Source: Haematococcus lacustris (taxonomy: Eukaryota > Chlorophyta > Chlorophyceae > Chlamydomonadales > Haematococcaceae). Taken from it: 64,000 nt of DNA. The DNA lies in assembly GCA_030144725.1 (NCBI GenBank), contig JASKMD010000017.1:3783416-3847415 (forward strand). Direction: 5' to 3'. The translations under genes were made by a program, and so were the position numbers. Of the stretch, positions 10,749 to 21,327 are shown one piece after another (position 1 is the first letter of the stretch; each line of letters begins with the position of its first letter). The notes beneath the pieces were generated by a model. The model searched no databases and had not been told where the DNA came from. It worked only from the letters and a program-made list of their open reading frames with translations.

Positions 10749-13700
10749 GTGAATGGCCTTAAGCATGACACCACCTCAGTCAAGTTCACAGCTATTAGGA
10801 GGCTGGTGGCCGAGCATGATGTCATAGCTCTGTGCGAGACACGCAGCAATAGGATAGCGGAGTTCATGCAGCATGCGCCTACCCATAGTGCCTTTCACAC
10901 TACTGTTTCACGTCAGGGGGTGCCGGGTCAGGGGGTGGCCCTTCTGCTGCGCAAGGAGCTAGCCAGGCACGCCAGGCTATGGCGCACCAGTAGTGCCATG
11001 CAGCTGCTTTGGGTCAGGCTGGCAGGGTGTGTGTGTGGACTTGAGGGCGATGTGTTGCTGGGTGTGGGCTACATACCCCCCGCTCACAATGTCTCTGAGC
11101 ACTTCAACCACTTGCTGCTAGAGCTCCAGGAGGCTACATCACACACACCACATGTCCTCCTGATGGGTGACCTGAACTCTCATTTAGGCAAGCTAAGCGA
11201 GATAAGTGACCTCCATGGCTGGTCCATGCAGCATCCGGAGCTTTGCGTGCCTAGGATTGGCCCGGCCAAGTCTAACCAAGCGGGCAGGGAGTTGATTGAC
11301 GTGCTGTCAGCTACAGGCCTTGTTGCCACTACCGGCAGGGGACATGGGGACATGGGGCAGCGCACCTGTAGAGCTAGCACCCGCACGGAGCACATCATCA
11401 TGTCTGAGTCGGTTTACTCTTTGAGCCACACATCTTCCTTTCCCGACGCGTGTCATGAGTTTGACCACTCCCCCATCACCCTGTCTTTCAAGGCACCAGC
11501 ACAAGCCACTACGCCCATTCACACCTGCAATGCTGACTGCTACACTGGCCCACAGTTGCAATGGAAGCCAGATCAGGCTGCACGGTATGTGGGTGCCCTT
11601 ATTGCCTTGGAAGAGGAGGTCATGGCTGTCCAGCAGGCTGTTGAGCAAGGCACACACCCTGACTCCATCAACCGCTTTGTGCATGACATCATATCACGGG
11701 CTGCGGGCAGTGCGGGGATGCTTAAGCCAAGACTTTGCCCGCTGGCACGCGTTGACAAGCACACCACAGTTAAGCCTGCCTGGTTTGACCGGTCATGCAA
11801 GGAGGCTAAAGCCGCACTCTGGCAGGCTCTGCGTAGCGGGGAGGCCTTGCACCTTTACAGGGCTAGAAAGCAGGCCTATAGGAGGCTGGTTGCTAGAGCT
11901 AAGTCTGCGTGGTCCAAGCATAGAGCTGCCAAGCTTCTAGACATGCTTAAGCACAACCCTGGGGATGGACTCAAGATGCTCCGAGTCAAGCACGCACGCC
12001 AGCAGTCCATGGTTCCCATTGACAAGTGGCATCAGCATCTGCAGGCCTACTTCACAACCACCATTGCGGCACATGAAGCACCTGATGTGATCCCTGAGCC
12101 AGCCAGGACCAGGCAAGCTGTGCCTGCCCATATGCAAGCCGTCCCTCTTGGGAGAGGCAGACCTCACTCTGTCCCTGCCCCTGCCCCTGTCACAACACAT
12201 GCACCTACCTATGAGCTGCCCCATTTTGACAACATCACATCCATTGTTCAAGCACAACTTCGTGAACTCAACAATGACACAGCACCTGGCCTGGATGGGC
12301 TCCCAGCCCCCTTCATCAAGCACGCCCGCACAGTTGAGGAGGGTGTTACCACATACTTGTTGCTCCCTCTGCTTGCCACATGGTTTCACAGCATGATGCG
12401 CACGGGGATCATCCCAGCGGCTTGGAAGGTAGCTAGGATCAGCCCCCTCTTCAAGGACACAGACCCCACAGACCCCAACAAGTACAGAATGCTTGCTGTG
12501 AGTAGTGTGTTGTACCGCCTGTATGCTAACGTCTTGCGGCACGTGCTGACTGCCTGGTGCATGACACATAAAGTGCTGCCAGCTGAGCAGTTTGGGTTCA
12601 TCCCGGGACGCAGCACCATGCAACCCATGTTCATTCTGCGCCATCTTGTCCACGCTCAGAAGGCTAGCGCAGATGCCAAGCACCGCAAGCTTTTCACTGC
12701 CTTCATTGACTTCAAACAGGCCTATGACCACATACCTCGACAACAATTGTGGGAACACTTGCGGGTTGGGGTCAAGCTGCCACAGCCCTTGCTTGCCTGC
12801 CTGGAGGGTCTGTATAGGGATGATAGCTATGTGCTGATAGATGGCCCCCACCGCACCCCCCCAGTGACTCCAGACCAAGGTGTCAAGCAAGGCTGCCCCA
12901 TCAGCCCACTCTTGTTTGCTCTCTATGTTCACGACATTAGTAAGGAGTTCCTGGGTCCTGTTGATGCTGTGAGAGTGCAAGGCACACCTGTCACCCACTT
13001 CATGTATGCTGATGACCTGACCCTGGTGAGCACCTCGCCCCACGGGCTGCAGCGGCTGGTCTGCCAGCTTCAAGGCTTTGCAGACAGGAAACACCTTACA
13101 GTCAATGTGGGCAAGTCAAAGGTGATGGTCTTCAATGGCAACTCACAAACAGCAGCACCTAGCATTCGGTACAAGCATGAGATCCTGCCAGTGGTGAGAG
13201 AGTTCAAGTACTTAGGCATGCACTTCAACCCCAGCGCCACCCCTGCTTTTGCTGCCACTCATATGAGGGCTGGCATGTTCCTCGCCATGCGCCAGGCGTG
13301 CAAGCGTGCTAGAGAGTATGGGGTCCTGCATGATCCCTATGCCCTGTGTCACCTCATTAGAGCGTTTGTGCTCCCCTTAGGGCTGTATGGCAGCCAGGTA
13401 TGGGGCACTGCCTTCCTTGGGCACGGTATGCAGCTCTCCAACCCAGTGCAAACACGCATGCTCAGCTTTCTCAGGTTTGCTGCCAGGGTACGTGGCTCAG
13501 TGTCAGGCCTGATGGTGCTGCATGAGTTGGGGCAGCTGCCCCTCCAACTTTACTGGCTTAGGGCTGCATGCAAGTTCTGGAACACTGCCAAACTATCCCA
13601 CAGTGACCTGCTAATGAGGGTCATCAAGGCAGATGTGGAGTTAGGCAGGGTTTGCCAGGCCAGCTGGAGTGCTCAGTTCCAGCTTGCCGCCAGAGAGCTG

Positions 13701-14258
13701 ATGGGGGGTGCGTTCACCTTGAGCCCGGACATGGTCCTAGGCACCAAGGCCATGGAAGTGAAGTGGCTCGAGAGGTGGGGGAGGCGTTGGGTTGGGTTTG
13801 AGGGAGACCCTAGACTGCCTGAGACGGTGCATCGGGAGAGATGTTCGTATGCTGCATGGTTCAAGCATGGGGACGGCATTGGCATCAACCACATGGCATC
13901 TCACCTGCTTAACAGACAGCTATCTACAGAAGTTCGCACGAGCTTGACTAGGTTCAGGTTAGGCAACAGCGGTCTGGGGGTGGAGAAGGCTCGGTTTGAG
14001 GGGGTAACTTTCATTGATCGCACATGCACTAGATGCACAGAGGGGGTAGTGGATGACGCCATGCATTTCATCTTTGAGTGCACTGCCACGAGTTCCATCA
14101 GGGAGCAGCCGGAGTTTGCCATGACATTACAGAACAATAATGAGAATTTGCATGACTTCATGTTGAGCCCATGTGCACCTTTGTTTGTGCACCTTGCTTT
14201 GAAGTGCGTTACAGAAAGTCCCGAACCCCTAGAGGGGGAGGGCGGCCTAGCAGCCTAA
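10749..14258 (+). CDS. LINE ORF2: AP-type endonuclease plus reverse transcriptase (1169 aa from the first ATG)
   Basis: This enzyme nicks target DNA and reverse-transcribes the element RNA. The N-terminal exonuclease/endonuclease/phosphatase fold shows ALCETRSN, MGDLNSHLG and FDHSPI. The reverse transcriptase shows TAPGLDGLPAPF, FGFIPGRST, FTAFIDFKQAYDHIP, VKQGCPISPLLFAL and the catalytic FMYADDLTL. A C-terminal CTRC-x9-H-x4-C motif matches the zinc-knuckle-like end of many LINEs. No frameshift or internal stop was seen. The first conserved endonuclease motif (AVHNVNGL) begins upstream of the ATG at 10749, so the real N-terminus may start just after the ORF1 TAG. No RNase H domain was recognised. 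Confidence 0.92.
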   Translation: MNGLKHDTTSVKFTAIRRLVAEHDVIALCETRSNRIAEFMQHAPTHSAFHTTVSRQGVPGQGVALLLRKELARHARLWRTSSAMQLLWVRLAGCVCGLEGDVLLGVGYIPPAHNVSEHFNHLLLELQEATSHTPHVLLMGDLNSHLGKLSEISDLHGWSMQHPELCVPRIGPAKSNQAGRELIDVLSATGLVATTGRGHGDMGQRTCRASTRTEHIIMSESVYSLSHTSSFPDACHEFDHSPITLSFKAPAQATTPIHTCNADCYTGPQLQWKPDQAARYVGALIALEEEVMAVQQAVEQGTHPDSINRFVHDIISRAAGSAGMLKPRLCPLARVDKHTTVKPAWFDRSCKEAKAALWQALRSGEALHLYRARKQAYRRLVARAKSAWSKHRAAKLLDMLKHNPGDGLKMLRVKHARQQSMVPIDKWHQHLQAYFTTTIAAHEAPDVIPEPARTRQAVPAHMQAVPLGRGRPHSVPAPAPVTTHAPTYELPHFDNITSIVQAQLRELNNDTAPGLDGLPAPFIKHARTVEEGVTTYLLLPLLATWFHSMMRTGIIPAAWKVARISPLFKDTDPTDPNKYRMLAVSSVLYRLYANVLRHVLTAWCMTHKVLPAEQFGFIPGRSTMQPMFILRHLVHAQKASADAKHRKLFTAFIDFKQAYDHIPRQQLWEHLRVGVKLPQPLLACLEGLYRDDSYVLIDGPHRTPPVTPDQGVKQGCPISPLLFALYVHDISKEFLGPVDAVRVQGTPVTHFMYADDLTLVSTSPHGLQRLVCQLQGFADRKHLTVNVGKSKVMVFNGNSQTAAPSIRYKHEILPVVREFKYLGMHFNPSATPAFAATHMRAGMFLAMRQACKRAREYGVLHDPYALCHLIRAFVLPLGLYGSQVWGTAFLGHGMQLSNPVQTRMLSFLRFAARVRGSVSGLMVLHELGQLPLQLYWLRAACKFWNTAKLSHSDLLMRVIKADVELGRVCQASWSAQFQLAARELMGGAFTLSPDMVLGTKAMEVKWLERWGRRWVGFEGDPRLPETVHRERCSYAAWFKHGDGIGINHMASHLLNRQLSTEVRTSLTRFRLGNSGLGVEKARFEGVTFIDRTCTRCTEGVVDDAMHFIFECTATSSIREQPEFAMTLQNNNENLHDFMLSPCAPLFVHLALKCVTESPEPLEGEGGLAA

Positions 14259-14294
14259 CGGCTGACGGCTTAAGCGGTGTAAGCCACATCATCA

Positions 14295-14308
14295 TGATGT
14301 AGTGGATC
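14295..14308. repeat. target-site duplication, right copy
   Basis: This is an exact second copy of TGATGTAGTGGATC, directly after the LINE tail CATCATCA. Confidence 0.85.
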
Positions 14309-14640
14309 TCCACCTTGGCCATGGGGGTGAAGGGGGGTGGGCAGGTCAGGGTCCGGGGACCAACTCCACGCCTCCTGCCGCGCTTTGGCTGCCCTGGCAC
14401 AGGTGGGGTGGGGGGCTGCTGCCACTGCTCTAGCCACCTGCACACATGCACTGCATGCCGCATGCGGCAGGGCAGGGGCAGGGTGTCCTGCAAGGACCCG
14501 GTCCTATCACCTGCCCCATGGGGGAGCCTGGGGGTGGTGGCCCATGGGCAGGTGCAACAGGGGGTTGTGCAGGGGAAGGTGAGGCCTGGGCAGGGGTAGG
14601 TGAGCACTTAGCGGCAAATGAGCCCGGCTACAGCCCACTC
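14309..14640 (-). pseudogene. 5' fragment of the LINE-interrupted Fanzor copy F2
   Basis: The minus-strand frame ends CPPPFTPMAKVEIHYI at the LINE junction. Joined across the LINE it continues into KLDSRVLHGV. The equivalent segment of copy F3 reads FTMLPIMGVRARHFV then IDDRVLHSVL, so the two pieces once formed one reading frame. The upstream limit is not clear. Confidence 0.5.
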
Positions 14641-14739
14641 TTCGCTCTCGCCAGCCTTACATCTCGGTTGCACGCCTTGCATCTTCGTTACAGGGAACAC
14701 GTTGGCCTTAGTGATCAGCATGTAGGGGCCCCATGCGGG

Positions 14740-15436
14740 ATAAACTGCCCTATGGCGGCAGCAGCAGCCGGTTTACGTCTAGCATGACACCGCCACGCTT
14801 CACTATACACATGGTTAGTTATCTGTAATCCGAACTGTCTGAAACAAACAGTCAGCACCAATACCTAGTTCCCTGCCCCCACCCCCTTGCGAGGGTCGGG
14901 CGATCAATGTTGGCATGAAACACATGCTCTGATGTAAGCAACAACTTAAGCATTGCCTGGTGCGCACACGCTACTGTGCTGCAGGCTGCTGGGCCTGGGC
15001 CTTGGGTGCTCAGTCTCGCAACTTCTTAAAGCCCAATGCTGGGTACTCCTTGCCTTTGGCAGGAGCCGTTCCTCTGTGTTGCCACCTACACAGCTCTAAT
15101 GGGCGCCACTTGATATCCCCTGCCCGCTGAAGGTTGAGGGCTGCGTTCCAGTCCCTGTCTACCCATTTGCCAATGTCACCAGGGGTGGCCTGGTCCAGCT
15201 GTGGGCACCACATGAGGCCCCGCACTGGCGCCTCAAACCGCTTGCTCCATGCTGACCGCAACAAGCGGTGCTGCACCTGACCTGGCTGTGGCTTCCAGTC
15301 CTCAGGCCTGGTGGGCTCGCTGCGGTCCAGCTCCTCCTCACAGGGTTGGTGGCTACTCACAGCTGAGCTGAGGACAAGTACCCACAGGCCAGCAGCCAGG
15401 CAGCCACCCTGTGTGAGGAGGAGTGTGACCACCTGC
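14740..15436 (-). pseudogene. Fanzor-like copy F4, C-terminal part plus 3' segment (second subfamily)
   Basis: The minus-strand frame contains SSAVSSHQPCEEELD, PVRGLMWCPQLDQATPG, KWVDRDWNAALNLQ (RuvC-III) and IKWRPLELC, then PAKGKEYPALGFKKLRD. It differs from F1, F2 and F5 at many positions (DWNAALNLQ against DCNAALNM), so it represents a second subfamily. The N-terminal two thirds, including RuvC-I, are absent. The 3' segment (about 14740-15006) shares GAGCATG...CATGCCAAC with the first subfamily. Parts of it recur at 38578-38705 and 41548-41645. The copy lies directly downstream of the kinase stop codon on the same strand and may be part of that gene's 3' UTR. Confidence 0.68.
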
Positions 15437-15450
15437 CTACCTGCTTGCTC

Positions 15451-18400
15451 TCAATGCTGCATGGCAGCTACGCTGTGGCCCTTGCCGCTGTGGTGGCCAT
15501 GCCCAGCTGCCCCTGACCCACTGCCACCATCCAGCTTGCGTTTGAAGTAATCCCTCATCTTGGACAAGGTAGAACGGGGAGCCTTGGCAGGGCCAGCTGC
15601 ATGCCACTCCTGCATGCCTGGACCCAACCCGCTGCCACTGCCAGCGCTGGACAAGGTGCCTGACCCACCCCCACTGCCCTTGCGCCCCATGCCCACCCTA
15701 GGGCTGTTGTCTGGTGTGTCTTTGGCAGGGCCAGCAGCCAGCCCAGCAGCTGCTGCCGCCGCTGCTGTGTGCTGCCCGCCCTGCCTCCCCACCCCCCCCT
15801 GCACCCTCATTTCCCCACAGGGGCTGTTGGCATGGTAGGGGGAAGGGGCCCGAGGGGACACCTGCTGCTGCTGCTGAGCTGCCCTAGGGGAGTAACCGCC
15901 ATGACCAACTGCATGAGGGGCCGCAGTGGAAGGGTGCATACCCGGCTGGGCGTGCACATGGAGGTGGCCCCCAGCCGCCACCCCATCAGCCGCTGTACCA
16001 CCAGAAGCAGCCGCAGAGCCATGTGATTGGGATGCGCATGCAGCACTGTCTGCATGGGGCTGAGGAGCTGCATGGGCAACAAAGCCGGGGTACCCTCCTT
16101 GCTGCTGCTGCTGCTGGGTGGGGCGGGGTGGGGGTGTGCTGGGGTGGTGTGTGTGGTTCCCACCCCCCCCACTACTGCCTAGGCTTCCATGGCCATGGGG
16201 GCCCGCCCCCATGCCGGGCATGGCTGCTGCTGCTGCTGCATGGTCACCTGCACCATGCAGCCCAATGGCCATTAAAGGCTCCAACAAATCCAACCGACCC
16301 ACTGCCTGTGCATGGGTGCGAGCTTGCTGTATGAGCCATGGGTCAAAAGCCATGCCCTGCACAGGCGTGAGAAGGAGAAGCTGTGAGTGTTACAACTTAG
16401 CTGGTCTAAAGGTGTGACAGCAGCAGTGGTTGTGTGTGTTGATTGATGAGCAAGTGTGATTGCATGACTGTCAACCAAACATTTCATTTTTTGTGACACT
16501 CGGGTGGGGAGTAGATAAGAATGAGGGGTGTGAGGATGGGTAGTTGCCTGGAGGGTGGTACGCTGGCGGGGGTCGATGCGCAGCAGGCCGCTGATGAGCT
16601 CCCGGCAGCCAGCACTCATGTGGTCAGGGAAGGGGCACATGCGGCCAGCCAGCACGTTGTGAATGGTGTGCGCCAGATTGTTGGGGTGGCCGGGGTCCTG
16701 GACCCCACACCACCACACACATACACAAACACACAGCGCTGTGCTCATGCCTGGACCACAAGCTGAGGTGCTGAGTCATGGGCCCGGTCAGAGCAGCATT
16801 CTACAGCATCCTAGCGTGTGTTGGCCTAGGCCATCACGTAACCAGCTGTAACAAGCTGTGTGCGTTTGCGCGGCACGGTCTGTGTGGAGGTGCGTGTGTG
16901 CATGCACGCAACAGCGGGGCAGCGGTTCACACAATCTGTGACGGCAACTGCGCTGGCCTGTCCCATTGCTCGCATGCTGCACTGTGACAGGGCAAAGCAG
17001 CTCCCTTGGTGGGGTAGATTCCCTGGCAGAGCGCGGCCTAGAACACATGGCTGGGGCATGGAAGGTGACTTAGGTATGCATCAATGGTTTAGGCAGGGTT
17101 CAACGGGTTTGGTCTGTGCTCCAACCACTCCTCAAATGCGCCACACTCGTCACTCTACCACTGCATTCATTAAGGTGTGTCGGAAGGTGTGATGCGACGA
17201 TGATGGTGATGACACTGATGTCAGTGACTGTGATGAAGATGGGCCGCCACCCCTGAGGTCTCACCTCAAAAGGGTATTTGCCGGTGATGAGGAGGAACAT
17301 GAGCACCCCCATGGCCCATGCATCCACAGCCCGCGCATCATAGGGCACAGGAGTTCCCGTGTAGTTTGTCCACACCTGCCCATGCAAATGGTCACACCCT
17401 GATCACACTCCTCGCCGCTGCTTGTCCACGCTGCCTGCCCTTCTCACCAACACGAACCTACAGGAGACCTCAAGCAATGTGGATGCACAACACTTACAAC
17501 AGGCAGATGTCAGGCAGCATTGAGTCGTGGAGTGACTACAACCGCCCACTAAGTTCGCACCCTCTGCACACACCTGACTGTGCCGCCTGCTGCCGCATGC
17601 TCTCGCTGGCCTCACAACCTGGTGTCACCTGAAGCTCCTCTCTGCACTGCCCGCTGCCCGCTGCCTGCTGTCCGCTTCCCGCTGCCTGCTGCCTGCTGCC
17701 TGCTGCTGGCCTGGGCTTCCTAGCTGAGTAGCCCAGGCCATGCAGCCTCAGAAGCAAGCTGCCTGCTGTACCGCTGCCAACAGCGCTCCCTCCTCCCTCA
17801 TGCCCCACCCACTGCTGCCCACCCACCCACTGGCCCTTCCCCTCCTCCCACCTGCAGCATTTCAGGGCTGAGGTAGTCGGGCGTGCCTACCCCCAGCGTG
17901 CGGGCGCTCTCCAGGTGCTTCGAGAGCCCAAAGTCAATCAGCTGCGGGCACACTCAGTCGAGCACAGCAGCTGCAGCCTTCAGCGCGCAAACCGGCAGGG
18001 CCAAGGCTACCAGGCAGGCATGCGGGGCAGCCAGGTCAATACAGATTCATGGCACCCCTCAGGTAACTGGCCCTCAAGGCCTGCAGCCTGGCTGCCTCAC
18101 TGCCCACGGTCTCATTGCTACACTACACCTGTGCCACCTGCACCACTGTCCCCTACTCAGAGGAGACACACACTGCCTCAGAAGTGTTACAGCAAAGCCA
18201 GCCAGCAAATGCCATGTGATGGTAATGGTGATGGTGATGACATTCGTGGTGGTGATGGTGACTGCCTTGCACCCCCGAAACATACTGGCTGGGCAGCATT
18301 GCAGCAAATAGGAGTTGAACGCCCCACTGCGCAGTTGCAAGTTGCCCCCAACCCAACCAGAGCTGCGAGCACCTCTGTCTCACCTCCTGAACATCGCTGC

Positions 18401-21327
18401 GGCCTCTCACCTCCCCCACAGGCCCCCTCTTACCCCTCTGCCCTCACACATCAGCCCCCTGCACACACCTTGGCCTCTTACATGGCATCAGGCCCCTCCC
18501 TGGCCTCTTCTTGCTCTGCCCTCTTCCTGCCCTGCCCTCTTCCTCCTGCCCTCTTCCTCCTGCCCTCTTCCTCCTGCCCTCTCCCTGCCCTGCCCTCCTG
18601 CCCTGCCCTCTTCCCACCTTGAGCTGGTGTGAGGCGCGTTGCACCATGCAGTTCTCTGGCTTGATGTCACGGTGGCAGAAGCCGTTGTTGTGCATGAACA
18701 TGACCTGCACACACCATGTCAGACAATGACATTGGTGGCATCAGGATTTGAACCCCCGTACGGGGCTTGTACTTTTGACCCATTCTGGCCAGGGCCCCCG
18801 TAACTAAGAAGTTTGGTAACGGGGGGGGGGGGTCACGGGCTATCTACGGGCGCCTCTTATCCTCAGTTGCGCCCGGACATTTCTGCCATATCACAAACCT
18901 AACTCACGGCTGCGTTATCAACAATGGGAAAGTCAGGCAAGAGAGTAAGGCAGACTCCATTGGACCGACGACAGATGACGATGCAGATGGCGCTTGGTGG
19001 GTCCCAACGCATCGTTGACATCTCCGCGTCGACATGTCAACGCGTTGACATGGGCTTACTTCTTGAACAGCGCAGACCACGCAGCCAGCAATCTCGCCTT
19101 TCCCGATGGAACAGGCCATGTCTGCCTCTTTCAAGCCGGCCGCAGGCCGGCGAATTGTTTGGGGGGTATAACCAGTGTTTAGGGTCCCCGTAGTTTACCC
19201 TGACATCAGTTTAGGGCGCCCTTATATTAGGTATCACCAACTGTCGAACCCTGAGTGGCATAGATGATGAACAGCCAGGATCAGGCCAGCACACCTGGCT
19301 AATCATCAGTAGGTATCCATCTGTACCGTTGACGAATGTCACGTGCTGCTGCTGCCGCTGCTGCTGCTGCTGACGCTTGTATGCTGGTGATGATGGTGAA
19401 ACCCTGCCGTTCCAGACCCTTTTCAGCCTAGCCCACCCTTTTCAGCTTAGTCCCCTGCCCGCTCCCTGATCACCCCTCCGCTCCCCTGCTCTTCAGCTAA
19501 CCCTTCACAGCCTTGGTTACTCCTCAACCACTGCACACACTGCACGCCAGCATGGCCCCCTGCCTGCCCTACCCCATTGCCTGCCCACTCCCTTCACCGC
19601 CTGCTCGAAGCCTGCCCTACCATGACGCTCAATCCTGCCTGCCCCCACCCTCTCTGCCTCCTTACCGCCTGCAGCAGCTGGCAGAAGAAGAACGCAGCCA
19701 TGGGCTCTGGCATACGGCCTTCATGCTCGTTCAGCAAGTCCAGCAGGTCTGGCCCACTGATCAGCTCCCACTGCGCGAACACAGACAGCTGAGGAGGTGC
19801 TGAGGAGGAGCTACAGCCAGCACCAGCTTCACACCAACAGCCGCAGCCAGGACCAGGACCAGGGATGGCAGACGTGTGATGTGTATGTGTGGCAGAGGGC
19901 GGGTGACACCGGGTGTTCACAAAGGGACACATGGGCATGACATGGCACCGCATGGCACCACATGGCATTACATGGCACCACATGGCACCACATGGTACCA
20001 CATGCCACCACATGGCACCACATGGCCCCATATGGTGCATTGCACACCTTGAAAGGGCCACCAGGCTACTAGGGGTCTCAACTTTGCCACAGCCTAGACC
20101 ATTAATGCAGGCCGTAACCCAGACAAGAGGTTGGGGCGGCTTCGTCTCCCGGCAACCTTCCCCGGGCTTGACATTCCAATCCCCGCCCCAAACACTTTAG
20201 CCATCCGCCCCACCAAGTGTGAGAGAAGGGTGCTGACCCGGCAACTCTAGCCTTGCTACTCTGGCACCCCTTACCACAATGATGAGCTGCGCCTTCTCAG
20301 CAAACACGTCCAGCAGGCGCACGATGTTGTCATGGCGCGCTGCTGCGCTGAATGCAATCTCGCGTTTCACCACCTTGACAGGCACCTGGTCCGGCCCGTT
20401 CATGACCTGGATCACCGGTGCCAACAGGGCAGGCACCAGGCACATGGTGTGCTGGTGTCAGGGGGAAGGGGAGGCAGGAGAAGTGGGAGAGGCGGGTGCT
20501 TGCAGAAGTGCAGTATGCAAGCAGGTCAACAGGCCTTGGGGACCTTAGGCAGCTACGTCATGTGTGTGGTACAGGCATCATGGCAGCCAGCTTAAGCTAC
20601 TTTCAATTGAAAGGAAACTGAAATCAGATTCTTGGCCCTGAGTCAGTGGCTATGCCAAAGGTACCTTCAGGGCCACATACTGCTGCGTAGTTGTGTCCTC
20701 TGCTGCGTACACCACAGCAGTGCCCCCACCTGCAAGAACACCATGCCCAGCACCAGGCGTCTCACGTGGAAAGCAGGGAAATCTGTAACATGCAGCTGCA
20801 GGAAGTGCAGTGTGAAAAACATCTTGTTATGTATTCCAATTCTGTGCCAAACGATTGCCTAAAGCTGTGGGTGTCATGTCAACAGTGCACGAACCTGTCA
20901 ATGCCTGTGTGTGGATGTCTGTGTGTGTTCATCACGGCACGTTGACATACAGGAGGGTGGCCAACCCTTGCTGCGGCCAGGCACAATGCAGGTCCAGCCT
21001 TTCCAGTTGCCAATGGATGGCCATGCGGAAGTTTTGAGCCTCCCCGATGCGTGCGGGACCCACATCCTCAACGTGGAAGCTATGCGACACGGGGCATCCC
21101 CGACAGCAGCATCGCTAGCGGCGTTACATGCCCGGGATGACGAGCCTAGTGGAAGCTTGTTGCGGTATGATGGCGCCAACCAGTATATAGCATGTGCTAG
21201 CGTCCGAGGGATTCGGACCTGAACGGGTTCGCCACTCACGGTTTAGCTCGCGCTCAATCCTGTAGCGACCGTTGTTGAGTAGGGTGTTGGGTGCAAGAGC
21301 GATGATAGGCTGTCCAGCATTTGCCAT
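15451..21327 (-). CDS. Ser/Thr protein kinase, SNF1-related/SnRK2-like (9 exons, 577 aa)
   Basis: Exons: 21240-21327, 20665-20729, 20275-20406, 19666-19770, 18618-18704, 17852-17941, 17265-17375, 16548-16697 and 15451-16356, all joining in phase. The order is: NGRYRIERELN and a glycine loop RGGTAVVYAAE; the ATP-binding lysine in YVALK; the alpha-C glutamate in VVKREIAF; hinge IIVWELISG; catalytic HRDIKPENC; LIDFGLSK; activation segment VGTPDYLSPEML; and VDAWAMGVLMFLLITGKYPFE followed by DPGHPNN and LISGLLRIDPRQR. The YPFEDP-PxN-TI-LI-DPxxR pattern resembles plant SnRK2/CAMK-group kinases. The last exon encodes a 300-residue Gly/His/Ser/Gln-rich tail with no known domain. Intron 8 appears to start with GC rather than GT. 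All catalytic residues are present, so activity is expected. The substrate is unknown. Confidence 0.87.
18722..19260. other. probable unclassified insertion in kinase intron 4
   Basis: Intron 4 (18705-19665) contains sequence unlike its surroundings. It includes a run of 12 or more G at about 18822-18832, paired CGTAACTAAG/CCGTAGTTTACCC-like blocks, and a GGATTTGAACC motif (18743-18753). On the minus strand that motif resembles a pol III B box. No terminal repeats or target duplication could be fixed. Confidence 0.3.
19941..20040. repeat. decamer tandem array (CATGGCACCA)n
   Basis: Ten units of CATGGCACCA with scattered substitutions lie in kinase intron 3 (19771-20274). On the opposite strand they read as TGGTGCCATG. 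Confidence 0.85.

Larger units (their letters stand above)
8543..14294 (+). mobile_element. non-LTR retrotransposon (LINE, L1-like layout), apparently full length
   Basis: The element is 5.75 kb with two long open frames and perfect 14-bp target-site duplications. A GC-rich 5' leader of about 300 bp precedes ORF1. Only 36 bp follow the ORF2 stop, ending in a short CATCATCA tail. There are no long terminal repeats. It is inserted in the minus-strand Fanzor copy F2. Intact frames and an undecayed duplication suggest a recent insertion. The layout of APE-type endonuclease, reverse transcriptase and a C-terminal CCHC-like motif fits L1/Tad-like LINEs. The exact clade needs a reverse-transcriptase phylogeny. 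Confidence 0.9.

Noticed and set aside
18740..18800. tRNA gene on the minus strand (B-box-like GGTTCAAATCC followed by CCACCA)
   Set aside because: The T stem does not pair, there is no matching acceptor 5' strand and no D-arm or A box at the right distance. It may be a SINE remnant at most.
19941..20040. CRISPR-like array
   Set aside because: Decamer units are directly abutting without spacers, in a eukaryotic intron.
20911..21222. Plus-strand frame of 103 residues within the kinase gene
   Set aside because: It lies in kinase intron 1, between exons that join in phase, and has no recognisable motif.
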